A DNA stretch of 64,000 nucleotides from an uncultured Marvinbryantia sp. (lineage in GTDB: Bacteria; Bacillota; Clostridia; Lachnospirales; Lachnospiraceae). The notes below the pieces were generated by a model. The model ran no database searches. It had not been told where the DNA came from and worked only from the letters and a program-made list of their open reading frames with translations. Of this stretch, positions 60,552 to 64,000 are shown in pieces (the first letter of the stretch is position 1; every line of letters starts with the position of its first letter). The stretch lies in contig CALDMO010000017.1 in the NCBI GenBank assembly GCA_937915375.1, positions 1-64,000 on the forward strand, in the 5' to 3' direction. The position numbers and the translations under genes are program-made.

Positions 60552-60611
60552 TTGCAGCAAAGAGTAACCTGTTTACAGGTAACGGAATAAGTTATAGAAA
60601 AGGACATTTTT

Positions 60612-61097
60612 ATGGACTATTCGAATTTTGTGCCGGTGGTTGGTACGGTGGTAAGAGTAAATCGTGGAACGGAATGCTGTAATCAGATAATGTCTGTGCG
60701 TTCCGAGAATGGGATGGTGAATTTTATTGTAGCACCGGAGACGCTGTTCATTGACAGCAGACAGATCCGTCCTGGCATGCGGGTAGCTGTTTTTTATGAC
60801 ACAGATCTTCCGGTTCCGTTGATTTTTCCTCCGCAATATCGAGCACAGATTGTTACTACTCTTGGTCGAAATGAACAGATTATGCTCAATTATTTTGACC
60901 GGACTTTGACGGCAACAGACCATTCACTGCGACTAAATGTAGATCGAAGTACACAGATAGAGATGGCCAACGGACAGATTTTTTTGTGTAATCCGGCAGA
61001 ACAGACGCTTTTGGTTTATTATTCTGCGACAACCAGAAGTATTCCGCCGCAGACAACGCCGCGCAGGCTAGTCGTATTGTGCCAGAGCGGACATTGA
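60612..61097 (+). CDS. conserved hypothetical protein
   Basis: 161 aa, AAAAGGA before the ATG. A soluble, beta-rich protein without signal or membrane segment (FVPVVGTVVRVNRG, VNFIVAPETLFID, RPGMRVAVFYD, VYYSATTRSIPPQ). Two adjacent cysteines at about residue 22. Strand pattern suggests an OB- or SH3-like barrel, but I do not recognise the family. A small imperfect hairpin lies just upstream. Confidence 0.72.
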   Translation: MDYSNFVPVVGTVVRVNRGTECCNQIMSVRSENGMVNFIVAPETLFIDSRQIRPGMRVAVFYDTDLPVPLIFPPQYRAQIVTTLGRNEQIMLNYFDRTLTATDHSLRLNVDRSTQIEMANGQIFLCNPAEQTLLVYYSATTRSIPPQTTPRRLVVLCQSGH

Positions 61098-61210
61098 TAG
61101 ACAGTGCATGAGAATCATCCAAAAGAATCTATGACGAGAAGAGCGACTTATGAACAGTATTTCTGCTTTTATTTAAATGGCTATTGAATACATTATACAG
61201 GAGTACGGCT

Positions 61211-61717
61211 ATGAAATATTATGAAAAATATGAGTCACCACTTGGTACAATTACGTTTGCCGGAATCGGAGACACACTGACCGGGTTATGGTTCGACGGA
61301 CAGAAATATTTCGGGGCAGATCAGCTAAAAGAATGCAGGCAAAAAGAGCTTCCTGTATTTAGAGAAGTAAGAAAATGGCTGGATATTTATTTTTGCGGGA
61401 AAGATCCTGGATTTATGCCTGCGATTTTGATGGAAACAACACCATTTCGGCGGAAGGTATGGGAAGTGCTGCTGAAGATTCCCTATGGCGAAACTATGAC
61501 ATATGGAGAAATCGCCCACGTGATTGCGAAACAAAAAGGAATAAAAACCATGTCTGCACAGGCTGTCGGCGGAGCAGTCGGACACAATGCCCTTTCTTTG
61601 ATCATTCCCTGTCACCGCGTAGTTGGAAAAAATGGCAGTCTGACCGGTTATGCCGGAGGGATAAATCGCAAAGCGGAATTACTGAAATTGGAAAACGCAA
61701 AAAGATGCAAGTTGTAA
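61211..61717 (+). CDS. ogt: methylated-DNA--protein-cysteine methyltransferase
   Basis: Suicide repair of O6-methylguanine. 168 aa from ATG 61211 (CAGGAG upstream). N-terminal domain, then the DNA-binding helix region TTPFRRKVWEVLLKIPYGET, the arginine-finger-type AVGGAVGHN, the active-site IPCHRVVGKNG and GYAGG. Complete. Confidence 0.93.
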   Translation: MKYYEKYESPLGTITFAGIGDTLTGLWFDGQKYFGADQLKECRQKELPVFREVRKWLDIYFCGKDPGFMPAILMETTPFRRKVWEVLLKIPYGETMTYGEIAHVIAKQKGIKTMSAQAVGGAVGHNALSLIIPCHRVVGKNGSLTGYAGGINRKAELLKLENAKRCKL

Positions 61718-61781
61718 CTAACAATTTTAAAAAGTATTTTGAATAATCATATTTGATTGACAAATTACAATAAAGTTAAAA

Positions 61782-61821
61782 AAGGTGTAAAGCCTGGATA
61801 ATTTGATAAGACTTTACACCT
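61782..61821 (+). repeat. perfect 10-base inverted repeat ahead of the gene at 61840
   Basis: AGGTGTAAAG (61783-61792) is exactly inverted as CTTTACACCT (61812-61821) with a 19-base spacer, 18 bases before the ATG. No T-run follows. A TTGACA lies at 61757-61762 but without a clear -10. It could be an operator or a leader hairpin. Confidence 0.55.
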
Positions 61822-61839
61822 AAAGAGAAGGAGCGGCTT

Positions 61840-62217
61840 ATGTTTGGATTTAAAAAGAAAGAAAAGAAACCGTTGTGGATTATGGGAAAAGACGTAATGG
61901 AGATTATTCGGTCGGACTATGAAGAAGATACGTCCTTTGCCCTGATAGAATTTCAGTATCAGGGAGGATCATATCTTATGGGCTCCTGTATAGTTCCGCC
62001 AAATGCCAAGGAGCGGAAGGAAAATATTACTTTTGTATTTCAGGATCAGTCATATCAGAATTTTGATGAATTTCAGGAAAATGCTTGTATTAATGGTATT
62101 AAAATTTCTGAACTGAAAGATCCCATTGAAATCATCAGGGCTGGGATTATTGGGAATGATACTATGCTGAAGACACCCTGGGGAGATACTAGGCTTGCGA
62201 AGAAAGCTTTGAGATAA
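61840..62217 (+). CDS. hypothetical protein
   Basis: 125 aa, GAAGGAG before the ATG. A Lys-rich start (MFGFKKKEKK), then a beta-rich core (FALIEFQYQGGSYLMG, ITFVFQDQSYQNF) and an alpha/beta end. Soluble, no signal. I do not recognise the family. It is followed on the other strand by a decayed leucine-rich-repeat gene. Confidence 0.65.
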   Translation: MFGFKKKEKKPLWIMGKDVMEIIRSDYEEDTSFALIEFQYQGGSYLMGSCIVPPNAKERKENITFVFQDQSYQNFDEFQENACINGIKISELKDPIEIIRAGIIGNDTMLKTPWGDTRLAKKALR

Positions 62218-62223
62218 AAACAA

Positions 62224-62681
62224 TCAAAGCTTCTCCATGTTTTTCCGAAGAGCCAGCCACATGGCAATGAAAATAATCACATAGACTACCATACCAATAC
62301 CGGCAGATTCCCGGGCGAATTTTGTAGAAAGATTCTGCCTCATTTTTTAATTCTTTCACTAAAAGATACATCTCTTTTGTATATTTTCTGTAAACAGTAA
62401 CCCCTTTTCTTTCTAATTCCTGTAAAATAGATTCTTCTCCTTGGGTTTTGGGCTCGTAAATTACGATTTTCAGCGAAGGAATTTGTAGTAATACTTCTAG
62501 GTTATTTACAGGAACCTGATAAAGATTTACGACTTCCAGCTGCCAAAGTTCCCGTAAAGTCCAGATTTTCAAAATAATCGAAATACGTCAAATCTAATTT
62601 CTGCAATCTGGGAAAATTTGGAAGTGTTTCTGAGAGTATTTGGGGATTTTTTATTCTTAATAATAACGGTACCTGTAAAAA
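62224..62681 (-). pseudogene. decayed leucine-rich-repeat membrane protein gene
   Basis: On the minus strand three pieces in different frames read as one protein. The upstream piece (from a stop at 62684-62682 to about 62565) gives LPNFPRLQKLDLTYFDYFENL. The middle piece (about 62572-62340) gives LRELWQLEVVNLYQV, LEVLLQIPSLKIVIYEP and an acidic helix. The last piece (62343-62224) gives a membrane anchor (GIGMVVYVIIFIAMWLAL) with a Lys/Arg tail and a stop. Two frameshifts and no start codon or ribosome binding site: a remnant. The rest of the 62218-62866 gap has no gene. Confidence 0.6.
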
Positions 62682-62784
62682 TTATATCATGAAAAAGAAC
62701 GGAATTTCAATTTTATATTTTATGTGCGGGAAATTTCAGGCTGTAAAAAGCGAAACTGAATAGTATAATTTTGCATGAAAAGAC

Positions 62785-62814
62785 TTGGAAGCAGCGATAA
62801 GATTGTGGTATAGT
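62785..62814 (+). promoter_or_regulatory. probable promoter of the radical SAM gene
   Basis: TTGGAA (62785-62790), 18 bases, TATAGT (62809-62814), about 50 bases before the start at 62867. Confidence 0.45.
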
Positions 62815-62866
62815 AAAAGTATTGCCTGAGTTGGCAAAGAACTTTTAGAAATGGAACGAGAATTTT

Positions 62867-64000
62867 ATGAGAAAACTTGCGTTATCAGATGAAATATTAT
62901 TAAAGATCGATAAACCGGCCCGTTATATCGGAAACGAGATCAATTCTGTAATGAAAGAACCGTCCAAAGTGAAAACTCGGTTTGCGCTCTGTTTCGCGGA
63001 TTTGTATGAAATCGGTATGTCTCACCTCGGCATTCAAATCCTTTATGATATGTTTAATCAGCGAGAAGATGTCTGGTGTGAGCGCGTTTATTCGCCATGG
63101 ACAGATCTGGATGCGATCATGCGCAGAGAAAATATCCCCTTATTTGCTCTGGAGTCTCAGGATCCGATCAAAGAATTTGATTTTCTGGGTATTACTTTAC
63201 AATATGAGATGTGTTATACAAATATTCTGCAGATATTAGATTTGGCGCAGATACCGCTTCTGGCAAAAGATCGAGACTGGGGATATCCAATCGTGATCGG
63301 CGGTGGACCATGTGCTTATAATCCGGAGCCGATTGCTGACTTTTTCGATTTGTTTTATATCGGTGAGGGGGAGACCGTTTATTTCGATCTTCTGGATGTC
63401 TATCAGAAATGCAGAAAAGAGGGCAGATCTCGCCATGAATTTTTGATCGCCGCGGCAAAGATTCCGGGCATTTATGTTCCGATGCTTTATGATGTGACAT
63501 ATAAGGAGGACGGCACAATTGCGTCATTTATGCCAAATGTGCTGGATATTCCGGAAAAAATTGAAAAACAGATTGTGATGGATTTGACAGAATCTTATTA
63601 TCCGAAAGCGCCGGTTGTACCGTTTATCAAAGCGACACAGGATCGTGTAGTGCTGGAAATCATGCGTGGCTGTATCCGTGGCTGCCGTTTCTGTCAGGCC
63701 GGTATGCTGTATCGTCCAACACGTGAGCGCGATCTGGAAATGCTCAAACGGACGGCGTTGGAAATGCTCAAAAATACCGGACATGAAGAGATTTCATTGA
63801 GTTCCTTAAGCTCTAGCGACTATCGCAGCCTGAACGAGCTGGTAACATTTTTGATTGAGGAATGTAACAGACGCGGCGTGAATATTTCTCTTCCATCCCT
63901 GCGCATTGACGCTTTTTCTCTGGATGTGATGAGTAAGGTACAGGATGTGAAAAAGAGCAGTCTGACTTTCGCGCCGGAAGCAGGTTCACAGCGTCTGCGC
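62867..64000 (+). CDS. B12-binding/radical SAM protein, TIGR03960-type (3' end outside window)
   Basis: Open from ATG 62867 to the right edge, 378 codons visible. N-terminal B12-binding-like domain (FALCFADLYEIGMSHLGIQIL, GGGPCAYNPEPIADFFDLF), then the radical SAM cluster in IMRGCIRGCRFCQAGM near residue 270 and the DYRSLNELV and EAGSQRLR segments. In related genomes this protein lies just upstream of a DUF2344 gene and rnG/cafA or ribosomal protein genes; that part is outside the window. Function not established. Confidence 0.9.
   Translation, partial: MRKLALSDEILLKIDKPARYIGNEINSVMKEPSKVKTRFALCFADLYEIGMSHLGIQILYDMFNQREDVWCERVYSPWTDLDAIMRRENIPLFALESQDPIKEFDFLGITLQYEMCYTNILQILDLAQIPLLAKDRDWGYPIVIGGGPCAYNPEPIADFFDLFYIGEGETVYFDLLDVYQKCRKEGRSRHEFLIAAAKIPGIYVPMLYDVTYKEDGTIASFMPNVLDIPEKIEKQIVMDLTESYYPKAPVVPFIKATQDRVVLEIMRGCIRGCRFCQAGMLYRPTRERDLEMLKRTALEMLKNTGHEEISLSSLSSSDYRSLNELVTFLIEECNRRGVNISLPSLRIDAFSLDVMSKVQDVKKSSLTFAPEAGSQRLR

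Noticed and set aside
62867..63239. Short open frames around the start of the radical SAM gene in other frames
   Set aside because: The long frame from 62867 has a conserved N-terminus and the radical SAM cluster; the others are shadows.

Overview
The window reads as a chromosomal segment of a Gram-positive, spore-forming Clostridia, most likely Lachnospiraceae. The evidence is moderate GC by eye, strong AGGAGG-type ribosome binding sites, consensus sigma-A promoters, and spore-lineage genes (an alpha/beta SASP, GerW/YtfJ, a YlbJ-like membrane protein, a SpoIVA-related protein, a SleB-type wall hydrolase). Local gene orders also match Firmicutes: ytfI-ytfJ, rpmB / yloU-yloV-recG, ylbH-ylbI-ylbJ and ruvA-ruvB. 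Almost all genes lie on the plus strand. I see no phage, IS element, CRISPR array or rRNA. One tRNA, tRNA-Thr(CGT), lies on the minus strand.

Layout. 0-1.9 kb: tgt and yajC. 1.9-10.2 kb: amino-acid synthesis (leuB-ilvD-ilvB, then serC-serA with a DUF1015 gene). 10.2-13.0 kb: glycogen branching enzyme followed by a CsoR-type metal regulator with a histidine-rich head. 13.2-16.7 kb: tRNA-Thr, gltX and a UvrD-like helicase. 17.2-19.6 kb: a GlgX-like GH13 protein that has lost its catalytic residues, then a DUF5662 gene. 19.7-23.9 kb: luxS and trpS from back-to-back promoters, mgtE, cysK. 23.9-27.4 kb: a SpoIVA-related protein without the ATPase domain and two secreted wall-binding proteins with hydrolase-like C-termini. 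27.5-35 kb: ruvAB, zapA, a U32 protein, and a SEDS-glycosyltransferase/PBP pair. 35-43.2 kb: NUDIX, small conserved genes, DUF2953-GerW, rpmB, yloU-yloV-recG, DUF6465, SASP. 43.5-53.7 kb: mgsA, rsmD-coaD, a coiled-coil protein, YlbJ-like protein, an alarmone synthetase, RNA-modification enzymes, YgiQ and recU. 53.8-60.6 kb: two histidine transcription units (hisZ-hisG-hisD and hisB-hisIE) separated by an AT-rich insert with a secreted-protein gene on the other strand. 60.6-64 kb: small genes, ogt, a decayed leucine-rich-repeat gene, and the start of a radical SAM gene (TIGR03960-type) that runs off the right edge.

Most of the window is housekeeping. The parts most worth a second look are conserved folds that have lost catalytic parts while keeping intact reading frames: the GH13 protein (17177-19033), the ATPase-less SpoIVA (23913-24686), and a HisF-like/HisI/HisE fusion in which only HisI looks competent (59256-60551). 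Several leader-RNA structures have no name I can give: the luxS leader, the mgtE leader, the hairpin covering the start of the SpoIVA-like gene, and short perfect inverted repeats ahead of gltX, the DUF6465 gene and the gene at 61840. I found no clear undescribed multi-gene defence or mobile system.
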